From the NCBI GenBank assembly GCA_963768715.1, contig CAVYJC010000005.1, forward strand, positions 1 through 64,000: a stretch of 64,000 nucleotides of DNA. The letters run 5' to 3'. The stretch is from DATKEJ01 sp963768715. Its GTDB lineage: Bacteria > Bacteroidota > Rhodothermia > Rhodothermales > DATKEJ01. The notes beneath the pieces were generated by a model. The model was not told the origin of the DNA, made no database searches, and saw only the letters and a list, made by a program, of their open reading frames with translations. The translations under genes and the position numbers were made by a program. The first letter of the stretch is position 1; each line of letters opens with the position of its first letter. This document shows, one piece after another, positions 52,501-61,798 of this stretch.

Positions 52501-53934
52501 CTACCGAACGTCATACCTCAAGAACGCCAGAAACGCCCCCGCGAACGCCAGCAGCGAATAGAGGCTCAACAATCCCAAATCGAGCACGGTGGGGGCGACC
52601 GCTTCCTTGTAAGAATAGTCCGGGGGTTGGAAGCGCGGCATTTCTGTCAAATCCAACGGCTCGTCCTGGCCGCCTCCGAAGCGGCGACGGTTCTGCGCAC
52701 GCTCCTCTTCGCGTTTTGCGTCGACGAATGTCGTGAAAGCGGTGCGATAGTCCTGCATCGCGTGCTCGTATCGCGTCTTCACGCTGATGTTCGTCCCGGC
52801 GAGGTCCATCGCCGCGATCTGGTACGCAGAGGACGGCGAAAAGCGCGAAAGTGTGAACGCAATGGCCTGCATCTCCGCCTTCTGATTATTCAGGCCCTCG
52901 TCGAGTTTGCGATTGTACTCGGCGATGTCCTCCTGCATGGTCTGGCGGAGGTCGTTTTCCTCTTCGCTCCACTTCTCACGATTGGCATCGCGAAAAGCCG
53001 TCCGTTGCGCCTCGGTCATGTTCGCCATTTGCGCCTCGCGGTCGTCACGCTGCTGTATTCGCGCGGCGCGATAGCTCGTAAACCGATCTGTGGCAAACCG
53101 GTCCTTCTTGGCATCGATCTCAGCGACGCTCGTGACTGGGACAATCTGTCCGGCAGCCATCGTAGCGGCTCTGGGGATGATCAGCACGAGGGACACCCAG
53201 GTGACCAGCAGGATGAGGAACGACACTGACGAACGTTTCGTCAGCGCCGAAACCATAATGCCCAAGGCGATGAAGAACGTAAAATAGAGAATCGATACAC
53301 CGAGAAACGTCGCCAGCTTGGCCCAATTGTCGGCGTCGAACGGCAGTCCGATCAACATGACGACGAGCACCGCCAGCAGAATCGGTATCAGCACCGGGAT
53401 TGTCAATCCCAGCCAGGCGCCCACAAATTTGGCCAGCACGAAGCGGGCGCGCGGCACCGCATTCGACAGGGCGAGCTTCAGCGTACCGCTCTCACGCTCA
53501 CCGTTGATCGCGTCGTACGTAAACAGAATCGCGAACAGCGACAGCACGATCTGAACGATGAACGTGAAATCCACGAATCGGAAGATCGCGAAGAGTGAGT
53601 CATCCGAATACGAGCTGTTCTCGAGCTTGACCTCGTTCCACGAGCTGATGTCCGACAGCCGCCCCACGTCGTAGTCAACGCCGGACACGAACACTTGCAT
53701 CGGATCCGGCTCGCGATAAACTCTGCTCTGCACGCCCCACCACGAGGTAGCTCCTGCCAGCTCGCGCTGATTAAGCTGAATCGCCGTCTCGTACTGCGAG
53801 ACCGCGTGGCGGTACTCCTGGATGCCAACGAAGAGGCTCAGGAGCATCAGGAGGGAGCAGATCCCGAACGTAGCCGCGAATTTCGGGCTGAGCAGTATGC
53901 CTTTAAGCTCTCGCTCTACGAGAAGGGAGAACAT
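52501..53934 (-). CDS. ABC transporter permease, DUF3526 type (first paralogue)
   Basis: A 477-residue inner-membrane protein, last gene of an export-type operon. It begins LLVERELKGILLSPKFAATF with a first membrane helix, then a long periplasmic loop, membrane segments (FIVQIVLSLFAILFTYDAIN, followed by the GERESGTLKLALSNA signature), and several more helices up to LIIPRAATMAAGQIV. A coiled-coil-like hydrophilic stretch (about 275-410) precedes the final helix and AFLAFLRYDVR. Homologous over its whole length to the next gene, so the two may form a heterodimer with the shared ATPase. Substrate unknown. Confidence 0.87.
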   Translation of the reverse strand: MFSLLVERELKGILLSPKFAATFGICSLLMLLSLFVGIQEYRHAVSQYETAIQLNQRELAGATSWWGVQSRVYREPDPMQVFVSGVDYDVGRLSDISSWNEVKLENSSYSDDSLFAIFRFVDFTFIVQIVLSLFAILFTYDAINGERESGTLKLALSNAVPRARFVLAKFVGAWLGLTIPVLIPILLAVLVVMLIGLPFDADNWAKLATFLGVSILYFTFFIALGIMVSALTKRSSVSFLILLVTWVSLVLIIPRAATMAAGQIVPVTSVAEIDAKKDRFATDRFTSYRAARIQQRDDREAQMANMTEAQRTAFRDANREKWSEEENDLRQTMQEDIAEYNRKLDEGLNNQKAEMQAIAFTLSRFSPSSAYQIAAMDLAGTNISVKTRYEHAMQDYRTAFTTFVDAKREEERAQNRRRFGGGQDEPLDLTEMPRFQPPDYSYKEAVAPTVLDLGLLSLYSLLAFAGAFLAFLRYDVR

Positions 53935-53949
53935 GGTTGTTAGGTTGTT

Positions 53950-54040
53950 AGGTCATCCCGACGAATCCTGTCATCCCGACGAATCCCGAACTTGTTCGGG
54001 AGAGGAGGGATCCCTCTCTTCGTTCGGAATGACGGTCCTT
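53950..54040. repeat. GTCATCCCGACGAATCC repeat with hairpin
   Basis: Two direct copies of GTCATCCCGACGAATCC followed by CCCGAACTTGTTCGGGAG, a perfect stem of CCCGAAC/GTTCGGG. It lies between the two permease genes, so it may modulate the mRNA or be a mobile REP-like insertion. Confidence 0.7.
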
Positions 54041-54046
54041 TGTCAG

Positions 54047-55456
54047 TCATCTCACGTCGTACCTCAAGAAAGCGACGAAGGCCCCGGCGAAAAATGCCAG
54101 GTTGAACAAAAGCAGGAGTGCCAGATCAGGCAGCGCACTCGTAACGTAGTCGGATACGGGCGCCTCCTTGTACTGAAACACCGGAAGCTCATACGGATCG
54201 ATCTCAGGCGCGTCATCGTTCTGCGGTCGCATCCACCAGAAAGAATTCGCGCTTCCCGTCTTCTCCTCCATGAAACGGGCATAAGCGTCCCGGTAGGCGC
54301 GTGCCGCGACGTCAAAACGGTTCTTCAATTCGAGCGACGTCCCTGCCAGATTGGTGGCGGCCAGCGTAAAGACGGACGCCGGAGATATCCTGGCGATTCC
54401 GAGCGCAAGATGCTGCCTCGACAGATCCCGGTTGTTTCGATCCTCGTTCAGGCGCTGAGCGAACGCATCGAGCTTGTCCGTTCGGGCATCCGCCAACTGG
54501 GTCATGTAGGCACGAAACTTCCTGCGGCGATCTGCCTGAGATTCACCCGGACTTCCCGGATTCGAGCGCCGAAACTCGTCCATCTTCTTCATGTCCTCGC
54601 CCCACAGTTGGGTGAGGTAGGTGCTTTTCTGGAAATCGACCTCGTCGACCGATGGGACGTCCACGGCGCGACCTGCGATGAAGACGGCAGTCCGCGGTAC
54701 GATCAGAACCGCAAAAATCCAGATCACCAGAAGGAGCAGAAACGACGACGAAGATTGTTCGGTGACGCTCGAGACAAAGATCGAGAGCGTCAGGAAAACG
54801 CCGAGATACATCAGTCCGGCGGCGATTACAGTCAGGAGGCGAATCCAGGCTCCCGATTCGAGCGAGACGCCAAGGATCGGAAGCAGAAGGCAGCCGAGGA
54901 GAATGGGGATGAGCAGCGGAACGGCCAGCGCCAGAAAGGATCCGATCAGCTTGCCCAGGATGTACTTGTCGCGGGGTATCGCATTGGCGAACGCAAGCCG
55001 GAGCGTCCCCCGCTCTTTCTCCCCGTTGACGGCGTCATAAGCAAACAGGATCGCAAACAGCGACAGTACGATCGAGAACACGAATTCCAGGTCGATGAAT
55101 CGGAAGACGGCGTAGATCGGGTCCTCGGCGAATCGACTGTCCTGAGGCCTGGGCTCCGATTGTGTATGGACCTGGACCGTCCGGCCGATGTCATTGGAGA
55201 TGCCTGAAACCAGCGCCGTCAGCGGCTCGGGCTTCAGGAATATGCGGTTGTCGACGCGGGACCAGTCCGTCAGCCCCTCCATCTGCTTGAGATTCTCGGC
55301 CACCGCCGACTCATACTCCCGCATGCTGACCTGGTAGTTTCTCCCGCCCACATAGAAGGCGAGGAGAATCAGCAGCGACATGACGCCGAATGTTACGGCG
55401 AACTTGGTCGATCCGATGATCTCGCGAAGCTCCTTATCGATGATGAGCCGCAGCAT
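54047..55456 (-). CDS. ABC transporter permease, DUF3526 type (second paralogue)
   Basis: A 469-residue protein paralogous to the neighbouring permease. It has the same start type (IIDKELREIIGSTKFAVTFG), the GEKERGTLRLAFANAIPRDK signature after membrane segments, a central hydrophilic region, and the same last helix ending FVAFLRYDVR. Gene order is NEW3 protein, ATPase, this gene, first paralogue. It starts 96 bases after the ATPase stop; in that gap is a CAAATTCAAATGGC quasi-repeat (55462-55490). Likely part of an ABC-2 type exporter; substrate unknown. Confidence 0.87.
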   Translation of the reverse strand: MLRLIIDKELREIIGSTKFAVTFGVMSLLILLAFYVGGRNYQVSMREYESAVAENLKQMEGLTDWSRVDNRIFLKPEPLTALVSGISNDIGRTVQVHTQSEPRPQDSRFAEDPIYAVFRFIDLEFVFSIVLSLFAILFAYDAVNGEKERGTLRLAFANAIPRDKYILGKLIGSFLALAVPLLIPILLGCLLLPILGVSLESGAWIRLLTVIAAGLMYLGVFLTLSIFVSSVTEQSSSSFLLLLVIWIFAVLIVPRTAVFIAGRAVDVPSVDEVDFQKSTYLTQLWGEDMKKMDEFRRSNPGSPGESQADRRRKFRAYMTQLADARTDKLDAFAQRLNEDRNNRDLSRQHLALGIARISPASVFTLAATNLAGTSLELKNRFDVAARAYRDAYARFMEEKTGSANSFWWMRPQNDDAPEIDPYELPVFQYKEAPVSDYVTSALPDLALLLLFNLAFFAGAFVAFLRYDVR

Positions 55457-55552
55457 GGTGCAAATTCAAATGGCAAAATTCAAATGGCAAAATATCCCTT
55501 TGGGCAACTCCGGGAGGGCTGCCCCGAGTACCTCCGAAGTGGCGAGAAGGGT

Positions 55553-56332
55553 TCAAACCTGCGCCTGTTCCATGTATCCCGCCATGTACTCGACGTAAAG
55601 TTTCTCCAGGTTTTCCCCGTGGAGCTCGTCACGGGAGCGCTGCATTACAATCGATCCCTCGTTCATGATGCCCACCACGTCTGCCACTTCCTTCGCGCGG
55701 AAGATGTCGTGGGTGGACATGAGGATCGCCTTTCCCTCATCTCTAAGTGACTCGAGCAGATGGATGAACTCCATGCCCGCTTTTGGATCGAGTCCTGACG
55801 TGGGTTCGTCGAGGAGAATGGCCGGCGCATTCTTGAGAATGGCAATGGCGATGCCCGCTTTCTGTCGCATCCCTTTGGAAAAACCACGCAGCCTGCGGTC
55901 GAAAGCCGACTCCTGCAGCCCGACCCTGGCGAGAACGCGCGCGTAATCCTCTCGCGTGTAATTCGTCTGGCCGCCGAGACGGGCGAAGAAGTCCACGTTC
56001 TGCATCGCAGTGAAGTTCGGGTACAGCATGACGTTCTCCGACACGTACCCGAGCCGTTCCTTCGCCTTGAGCGGTTCTTTGTGGGTCACGATCCCGTCGA
56101 CACGCGCCTCGCCCGAAGTCGGCTCAATGAAATTCAGGAAGATGTTGATGGCCGTCGTCTTTCCAGCCCCGTTGCCTCCGAGCATGGCAAAGACTTGCCC
56201 CGGCTGAACGTGAAACGACACGCCTCGGAGGGCACGCGTGCCGTCCTCATACTCTTTGACGAGGTCGATTGCTTCGAGCAGAGGGCGCGGCTCATCGGAG
56301 GTGTTGCCGGAAGTGGAGATGGGTGTTTCCAT
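55553..56332 (-). CDS. ABC transporter ATP-binding protein
   Basis: A 259-residue ATPase. Walker A GGNGAGKTT lies near 52-60, the signature LRGFSKGMRQKAGIAIA near 130-146, Walker B AILLDEPTSGLD near 152-163, and the switch His in LMSTHD. The ABC-2 type family (CcmA-like) pairs with the two downstream permeases. ATG 56332 is preferred over TTG 56344. It starts 17 bases after the NEW3-protein stop. The 40-base C-terminal extension fits the family. Confidence 0.92.
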   Translation of the reverse strand: METPISTSGNTSDEPRPLLEAIDLVKEYEDGTRALRGVSFHVQPGQVFAMLGGNGAGKTTAINIFLNFIEPTSGEARVDGIVTHKEPLKAKERLGYVSENVMLYPNFTAMQNVDFFARLGGQTNYTREDYARVLARVGLQESAFDRRLRGFSKGMRQKAGIAIAILKNAPAILLDEPTSGLDPKAGMEFIHLLESLRDEGKAILMSTHDIFRAKEVADVVGIMNEGSIVMQRSRDELHGENLEKLYVEYMAGYMEQAQV

Positions 56333-56348
56333 ATTAATCGCCAAAATC

Positions 56349-57930
56349 TTAACGCCGTGACAACCGGATGCCGAACACGACGATTCCCGCGACCAGACCG
56401 ACGATCAGCAGCACAATCAGCGCGGTGCCAAAGACGTTCGCCTCCTGCTCCACCTTGATCGTGATGGTTTTGTCTTCGCCGCGAATGGGCAGGTCTTCCG
56501 ACAGTGAGGTCGTCCGAATGCGCACGTCGTAGTTGCCGGGCGAAACGTCCGGCGGCGGGGTAAACGTGAGTGTTACTTTTGCCTCCTCGGCAATATCAAG
56601 CTGCGGAATGACGACTGGGTCGACCACGTCGTTCCAGTTCAAAGGAGGATCGGCTTCCACGCGGATATTGTCCAAGCGTCGCGAACCCTCGTTGACGATC
56701 TCGATCGGCACCGACACCGAATTTTTCGGCTTAATGGTGAATGTTAATACCTGGGCCCGAACCAGCAGCTCACCGGTGCCGCGGGGGATGAGCTCGAGTC
56801 GTGCATAGCCCACGTTCAATGCCTGAATTTCCTTCTCCGTCATCGTCGTACCGAGGTCACCGATCTCTCCCATACGCTCACGCGGAATCGCCAACACATA
56901 GAAGGTCTTCGGCTTGTCGATGACGACCTCGTCGGTCGGACGATCAGGCAGGAAAACCCTGAGGGCCGCCCGCCTCGTGTTTACGCCCTCGGTGAACTGA
57001 AACTGGCTGAGGCGGTTGTCGGTCGTCGGATCCACGAAGTACCGGTTGATCTGGGTCGGAAGATTGGCAACGTCCAGCTTGTAGGTGTTCGACTCGCCGC
57101 TGAAAAGCTCTAGCGTCAACGAATAGTCGGTCGAGCCGCCCAGTTCGACTTCCTGAGAAAACTGTTCGGCCTGGATAGCCACGATGTTCACGGAAGCGTC
57201 CTTCTGGAGGTAAGATCTTTCTGCTGCTCGTTGTGCCGGCCCCCCAGATCATCGACACCGTGACCTCGTCGACATCCTGCAACAGGCCGAATTTCAACGT
57301 CACCGGCTCGCCGTACTTGATGCGATCGACTTTCTGCTCGTACGGTTGGCTGATGATGGCATTCTGATCGTTGAGCAGGGAGACGTACACGTTGTTGACC
57401 ACGTCGGGCTGCAGCGATCGGAACAGCGCGTCGTCGATCCCGATGAGCTTCTGAAACTCGCCGCCGCCGCGCGAGGCGTTCTCGATTGTCAGCCGGACGC
57501 CCTTGCGGTTGCCTCCGGTCTGATACTTGATGGCCGACGAGACGACCACATACTGCTGCTCGAACACGACAGCGAGCAGCGACTGCTGGTAGTTGACCTC
57601 AGCATCGGAGAAATTCCGACGAGCCGCCTCCACGTCTTTCTCGGAAATCAGATTCTTGTCCGCGAGCTGCTTCTGCCGTTCGTAGTCGGCCTTTGCGGTG
57701 TCGTATGCCTCCTTGGCCCGTTTCAGGCCGAGCAGCCGGTACTCATCGTCCCGCTGGTTGAAGAACGTGCCCGACTGAGCCCGAGCGACGTCGGTCACGG
57801 CAAGCGCCACAAGGAGCACGACGCTGAATGAGATGAGAACTCCTGGCCTGGTCAACGTGAGTTGCAACCTCTGTAATTTTAGATGCCTCGAACGAGAAGA
57901 TGCGACAAAGTAAGGTTTTGACTCCTCCAC
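56349..57930 (-). pseudogene. NEW3-domain secreted membrane protein, split by a frameshift
   Basis: The first half (from ATG 57930) has a signal peptide (LISFSVVLLVALAVTDVARAQ) and a coiled-coil-like stretch (LLGLKRAKEAYDTAKADYER), then beta segments up to about 57215. The continuation YLQKDASVNIVAIQAEQF lies in another frame, so there is a single-base change near AGAAAGATCTTAC (57210-57225). The second half has a NEW3-type domain (FTIKPKNSVSVPIEIVNEGS) and a C-terminal membrane helix (ALIVLLIVGLVAGIVVFGIR). Corrected length is about 525 residues. It precedes an ABC ATPase by 17 bases and probably acts as an accessory protein for that exporter. Decayed or sequence error. Confidence 0.78.
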
Positions 57931-58232
57931 CGATGACCAGTGATGAATCCCCGGGCTTGAAGCAGCGCCACAGACCGTGTCGGTCGACGGATTACCTTAG
58001 GTAAGTGAGTCATGTTTGCTTGAGAGACAACCGTTAAAGCTCGCAATTACTTTGATCCCTTCCGGACGTCTTTCATTCCACGATTGCGTCGAAAATCCGG
58101 CGTTCCTTCTAACTCAAACAAACCGCCGACTTTGCGGGTATGGATGACAAGCCTGACCGAGACCTTGATCAGCACTTGAGCGTGAAGACTCCCGGCGTTT
58201 CCGAGGCGCCACGACTGGATACGTGAATCTAA
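57931..58232. other. Gap without recognised gene
   Basis: About 300 bases between the NEW3 gene and the WbqC gene. I see no open frame with homology, no hairpin of note and no convincing promoter; GGTAAGTGAGTCATG at 58000 is the only start-like context. Confidence 0.5.
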
Positions 58233-58886
58233 TCAAGAAGGGAAACCATTGTTTCTCGCGTCGGGGGGGTAGGTGATTCCTCCTTGGAGAATACCCTTGG
58301 CCTCAGGGCCATGATTAAAAAGGAGGTCAAGAATCGATAGTCCCGGCTCAAATCCCTCAAAGTTCTGCTCGTAGCCGGGTTCCTCGAAGCGGAGCCTGAG
58401 TCCGGGCAGCTCGGGTTCATCCGATCCGAGGAGGAGTTCCTGTTCCGAAGCATCATCGCGCCGATCGCCGTCTCCCTCGTATATCTCGGGCGGATTCAAA
58501 CGCATCATTTCGGCCACGAGTGCGATGGATGCGATCGTCAGCTCACCGAGGTAGGTCCATTCACGTTCGAAAAGCTGCGAGACCGGCTCCTCGTAGAACT
58601 CGAAGTAGGGCGTGGATCGATAGTTGTAAGAGAGCGCCCTGAAGTGCTTGCCGCGCCAGGGTACCGTGTTATCGATCTCGACGTCGCGGATCGCCAGGCC
58701 GTGCTGTCTTCCCTTGAGCGGAATGGTGATCCACTGCCATCCCTCTGGATTGCGAATGCGAGCGCGGTTCTGAAACGACTGCCGGCTGTATTGGAATGTG
58801 TCGGCCAGCATGAACCGTTCGCAACGCAGCATCAGCGCCCAAAAGGGCAGCGACGGGAAGTATTCCGGTGGTCGGATCGCGTACAT
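58233..58886 (-). CDS. WbqC-like family protein
   Basis: A 217-residue cytoplasmic protein. The start IRPPEYFPSLPFWALMLRCE matches the WbqC pattern (QPxYFPWLGYW). The conserved blocks FQYSRQSFQNRARIRNPEGW, ITIPLKGRQHGLAIRDVEID and WRGKHFRALSYNYRSTPYF follow. Family members occur in polysaccharide or glycan biosynthesis clusters; the reaction is not settled to my knowledge. The middle (YEGDGDRRDDASEQELLLGS) is acidic and looks like an inserted loop. Divergent from the LapA-like gene. Confidence 0.85.
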   Translation of the reverse strand: MYAIRPPEYFPSLPFWALMLRCERFMLADTFQYSRQSFQNRARIRNPEGWQWITIPLKGRQHGLAIRDVEIDNTVPWRGKHFRALSYNYRSTPYFEFYEEPVSQLFEREWTYLGELTIASIALVAEMMRLNPPEIYEGDGDRRDDASEQELLLGSDEPELPGLRLRFEEPGYEQNFEGFEPGLSILDLLFNHGPEAKGILQGGITYPPDARNNGFPS

Positions 58887-59032
58887 GTAGACCTGGTCCG
58901 TACATTCTGGGATCGCGGAATGATACTATTTTGGAACGTTTCGGGTCGAGTGCTTTTGGCTTACCCCGTTGATGACACATCGGGGGCCACCTCCGATCCT
59001 GCATCAAAACAGCCGGAAGTCCGGCACACACT

Positions 59033-59344
59033 ATGCGTATAGCAATCATCCTATCGCTGATCATCAGCGCCCTGGCCATTATCTTCGCGGCGATCAACAC
59101 GCGGGCGGTCGACATCTACTTCGGCTTCTTCACGATCGAGAGCGCGTCGCTGCCTCTGGTACTTATCACGACACTGATAATCGGCGTGTTTGTCGGCTAT
59201 CTCATGTGGCTTCCGGCAAGGATGCGACTCAGCAAGAAGGTCCGGGCCCTCGAGAGATCAGCGCCCCAGACGGTGACCATCGACCCGGTGGAAGGAGATG
59301 GCGAAGCGAGTGAGATGGGGCCAGATGACAAGACGTTGCCGTAG
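59033..59344 (+). CDS. LapA-like (DUF1049) membrane protein
   Basis: A 103-residue protein with two membrane helices (IAIILSLIISALAIIFAAIN; LPLVLITTLIIGVFVGYLMW) joined by NTRAVDIYFGFFTIESASLP, the pattern of the lipopolysaccharide assembly protein A domain family. The C-terminal tail is hydrophilic. It likely sits in the inner membrane; its role is inferred from family only. Confidence 0.8.
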   Translation: MRIAIILSLIISALAIIFAAINTRAVDIYFGFFTIESASLPLVLITTLIIGVFVGYLMWLPARMRLSKKVRALERSAPQTVTIDPVEGDGEASEMGPDDKTLP

Positions 59345-59627
59345 GGGAAGGCCAAGGGCCTGCCCGCCCGCCCCCAGATTCACCCTGAACACCAAACACC
59401 AAACTCCAAATACCAAACTTTGAGGTGGCAATTTCCGAGCGGCTCGAATACCAATGGTCCGGAACACAGGCACCAACAGGTCAAAGTCATGCCATGATAC
59501 ACCAGTTTCAAGTTTCAGGTAATATTTGGCATTTGAAGTTTGGTGTTTGTGTCATTTGGAGAAGTTTGGTATTTAAAGTTTGGTATTTGAAGTTATTCAC
59601 TCGTCTCGTTTTGACAAGAGCACCGAA
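59345..59627. repeat. AAGTTTGGTATTTGAAG quasi-tandem repeats
   Basis: The gap holds an inverted copy (ACACCAAACACCAAACTCC, 59388-59420) and direct copies (GCATTTGAAGTTTGGTGTTT and AAGTTTGGTATTTAAAGTTT, 59528-59590) of the word family also seen at 820-850, 26509-26536, 29355-29385 and 30711-30730. The inverted arrangement could form a long imperfect stem. Confidence 0.75.
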
Positions 59628-60557
59628 TTGAAACCACCCCCCATCCTTCCTGGTGACCGCATCGGGATCGTGGCTCCTGGGAGCGCTCCGAGCGATCCCG
59701 ATCGACTCAGGGAGGGAATCGAACGTCTCGAGGGACTCGGATTCGAGATCGAGATGGATCCGCCCGAGATCGAGTCCGTCGGCTACCTCGCGGGATCCGA
59801 CGAGGATCGCGCCGCCGCATTCAACCGCATGGTCGCCCGAAAGGACGTCAAGGCGCTCTTTTGCGTCCGGGGCGGATACGGATGCCTGCGGATCCTTCCC
59901 CTGATCGACTACAACGCGGCGCGGGCCAATCCAAAACTGCTGGTCGGTTACAGCGACGTCACGGCGCTTCATCTCGCGCTCTATGAGCGTTCAGGATGGT
60001 ACGGTCTGCAGGGCCCGATGGTCGCCGTCGAATGGCCCGATATCGATCCCCATATCGAGGAGCTGTTCTGGGACCTCGCCACAGGAGGCGGGACGGGCCT
60101 GTTGGAAGGTCCGAGCGGTGAGCGCCTTACAGGAATCCGCTCGGGTACTGTCGACGGGACCCTCCTCGGAGGCAATCTGACGATGATCACCGCCCTGATC
60201 GGAACGCCTTATCTGCCGTCGCTCGACCGCGCCATCCTGTACGTCGAAGACGTGGACGAGGCGCCGTACCGGATCGACGGACAGCTGGCCAAGCTGCAGC
60301 TGTCCGGCATTCTCGGGCGGCTGGGCGGATTGATCTTCGGCGGATTCTCAGGCTGGGAGCCGAAATCGGACAAACCGACGCTTTCGTACCAGGAAGTAAT
60401 CGCGCACTATGCGCAGTTCGTGCACGGTCCGGTCGCGGGTAATCTCCAATTCGGTCACTTCCCTGCAAAGAACACCATGCCTGTCGGCATTCAGGCCTCT
60501 CTCGACGTAATCGACGATCAGGTGGAGCTCACCTTTAAAGAGCGCGTAACCTCTTAA
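59628..60557 (+). CDS. LD-carboxypeptidase (S66 family)
   Basis: A 309-residue peptidase of the LdcA/MccF type; LdcA removes the terminal D-Ala from tetrapeptide in peptidoglycan recycling. The start block PGDRIGIVAPGSAPSDPDRL, FCVRGGYGCLRILPLIDY, the nucleophile region GYSDVTALH, the Glu region YVEDVDEAPYRIDGQLAKL and the His region NLQFGHFPAKNTM form the triad context. TTG 59628 is chosen because codons before it lie in the repeat; an upstream TTG at 59580 is also in frame. Ends one base before purN. Confidence 0.88.
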   Translation: MKPPPILPGDRIGIVAPGSAPSDPDRLREGIERLEGLGFEIEMDPPEIESVGYLAGSDEDRAAAFNRMVARKDVKALFCVRGGYGCLRILPLIDYNAARANPKLLVGYSDVTALHLALYERSGWYGLQGPMVAVEWPDIDPHIEELFWDLATGGGTGLLEGPSGERLTGIRSGTVDGTLLGGNLTMITALIGTPYLPSLDRAILYVEDVDEAPYRIDGQLAKLQLSGILGRLGGLIFGGFSGWEPKSDKPTLSYQEVIAHYAQFVHGPVAGNLQFGHFPAKNTMPVGIQASLDVIDDQVELTFKERVTS

Positions 60558-60558
60558 T

Positions 60559-61158
60559 ATGCAATTGTTTCCATTGAATATTGCCATTTTCGCTTCGGGA
60601 GGTGGATCAAACGCACAGGCGATTGCGGATGCGATCCAGGAAGGGAAGTTGAACGCCCGGATCGGGCTCTGCGTCTCCAACCGGATAGACGCCGGTGTGC
60701 TTGCCCGCATGGAGAAACTCGGCATCCCGAGCGTGGTGCTGGCCCCGAAGACGTTCGACTCTGACGAAGACTACACCCAGCGTCTGCTGGATGAGTTGGA
60801 CAAGAAGCAGATCAATTTCGTCGCACTCGCGGGCTACCTCCGGAAAATTCCGAGCGAGGTGGTGCAACGATACAAGGGTCGGATGCTCAACATCCATCCC
60901 GCCCTGCTGCCGGCCTTCGGCGGAAAGGGTTATTACGGCCAGCGCGTCCACGAAGCGGTGATCGAATACGGCGTGCAATGGACGGGCGTCACGGTGCATG
61001 TGGTCGACGAGGAATACGACACGGGACCGATCGTTCTTCAGGAGGCGGTTCGCGTCGAGCCAGACGATACCCCCGTCACGCTGGCTGCCCGTGTGCTGGA
61101 GGTCGAGCATAGATCTTTATCCGGAAGCGATCGGGTTGTTTGCGGAGGGATCGGGTGA
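60559..61158 (+). CDS. purN: Phosphoribosylglycinamide formyltransferase with a 3' frameshift
   Basis: A 199-residue frame for the purine-pathway enzyme that transfers a formyl group to GAR. FASGGGSNAQAIADAIQEG lies near 11-29, the catalytic NIHPALLPAFGGKGYYG near 114-130, and the Asp motif VTVHVVDEEYDTGPIVLQ near 144-161. The family end (VEH then LYPEAIGLFAEGSGED) is found in the +1 frame from about 61115 and would stop at 61165, whereas the current frame ends RSLSGSDRVVCGGIG. One extra base near 61113 explains this. The catalytic core is intact, so it may still work. It starts one base after the LD-carboxypeptidase stop. Confidence 0.9.
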   Translation: MQLFPLNIAIFASGGGSNAQAIADAIQEGKLNARIGLCVSNRIDAGVLARMEKLGIPSVVLAPKTFDSDEDYTQRLLDELDKKQINFVALAGYLRKIPSEVVQRYKGRMLNIHPALLPAFGGKGYYGQRVHEAVIEYGVQWTGVTVHVVDEEYDTGPIVLQEAVRVEPDDTPVTLAARVLEVEHRSLSGSDRVVCGGIG

Positions 61159-61491
61159 GGATTGAGGGGCGAATGTCGCGTTACTGGCCACCGATCGTCA
61201 TTCCCGCGAACCTGTCTCGGCGAAGGCCGATCCCGACTTGTCGGGAGAGGGCGGAGACGGAGGCGGGAATCCAGGAAACGGCAATGATGAACGATGAATA
61301 GTGAACGATGAATGGCTGCCGCCGACAACTGCCGCACCCGTCCGTAGGGGCTGGCCAGCGGCCTGCCCGTCAGGTGGGTCGAGGGGTTTCTCAGTCGCTG
61401 CGCTCCTTCGAAATGACAAGTGGTCACTCGTAACAACGCGCGGGCTCGAAGGGTTTGGCCGTGGCGTTTGCCCGCACAAATGAACGTCGTG
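61159..61491. repeat. REP-like elements and quasi-repeats, no gene
   Basis: The gap contains GTCATTCCCGCGAACC ... GGCGGGAATCCAGG (61197-61276), a nested CCCGACTTGTCGGGAG hairpin (61231-61246), and AATGATGAACGATGAATAGT-type words (61281-61313) similar to those in the inter-cassette repeats, followed by GGCTGCCGCCG. No coding homology. Confidence 0.65.
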
Positions 61492-61794
61492 TCAACTCCG
61501 GAGCTCACTCTCCAGCCCTTCGTATTCCCCCAAATGCGCCCGCATCAAACTCTTCCACAACTTCCCATGATTTGGTACGAAGAAATGCAGCAACTCGTGG
61601 ACTATGACGTAATCCCACAGTTCCTGTCGTAACGGTAGGAGCTCCGTGCTGAAGTTCAGATGCCCGTTCGTCGAGCACGACGCCCACTTGTTTCGCATTG
61701 GTCGGACGCCCAGCCAGACGATATCCACGTCGAGTTTCTTCGCCCAGTGACGGACCCTTCGCTTGAATGCCGCCTTGCGATGCTCAGGCTTCAT
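61492..61794 (-). CDS. YgjP/SprT-like zinc metallopeptidase (DUF45)
   Basis: A 100-residue protein with the zinc motif VIVHELLHFFVPNHGKLWKS near 61-80, and RNKWASCSTNGHLNFSTELL before it, both typical of the YgjP-like M48 group. It is shorter than usual members (about 160-240 residues), covering only the C-terminal core. ATG 61794 lies 4 bases after the hsdR stop. YgjP-like genes are often found next to type I restriction genes, and co-translation is likely. Role unclear. Confidence 0.82.
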   Translation of the reverse strand: MKPEHRKAAFKRRVRHWAKKLDVDIVWLGVRPMRNKWASCSTNGHLNFSTELLPLRQELWDYVIVHELLHFFVPNHGKLWKSLMRAHLGEYEGLESELRS

Positions 61795-61798
61795 GCGA

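Noticed and set aside
53822..55207. A 461-codon plus-strand frame over the permease genes
   Set aside because: Antisense to well-supported permease genes; charged composition without domains is typical of shadow frames in GC-rich DNA.
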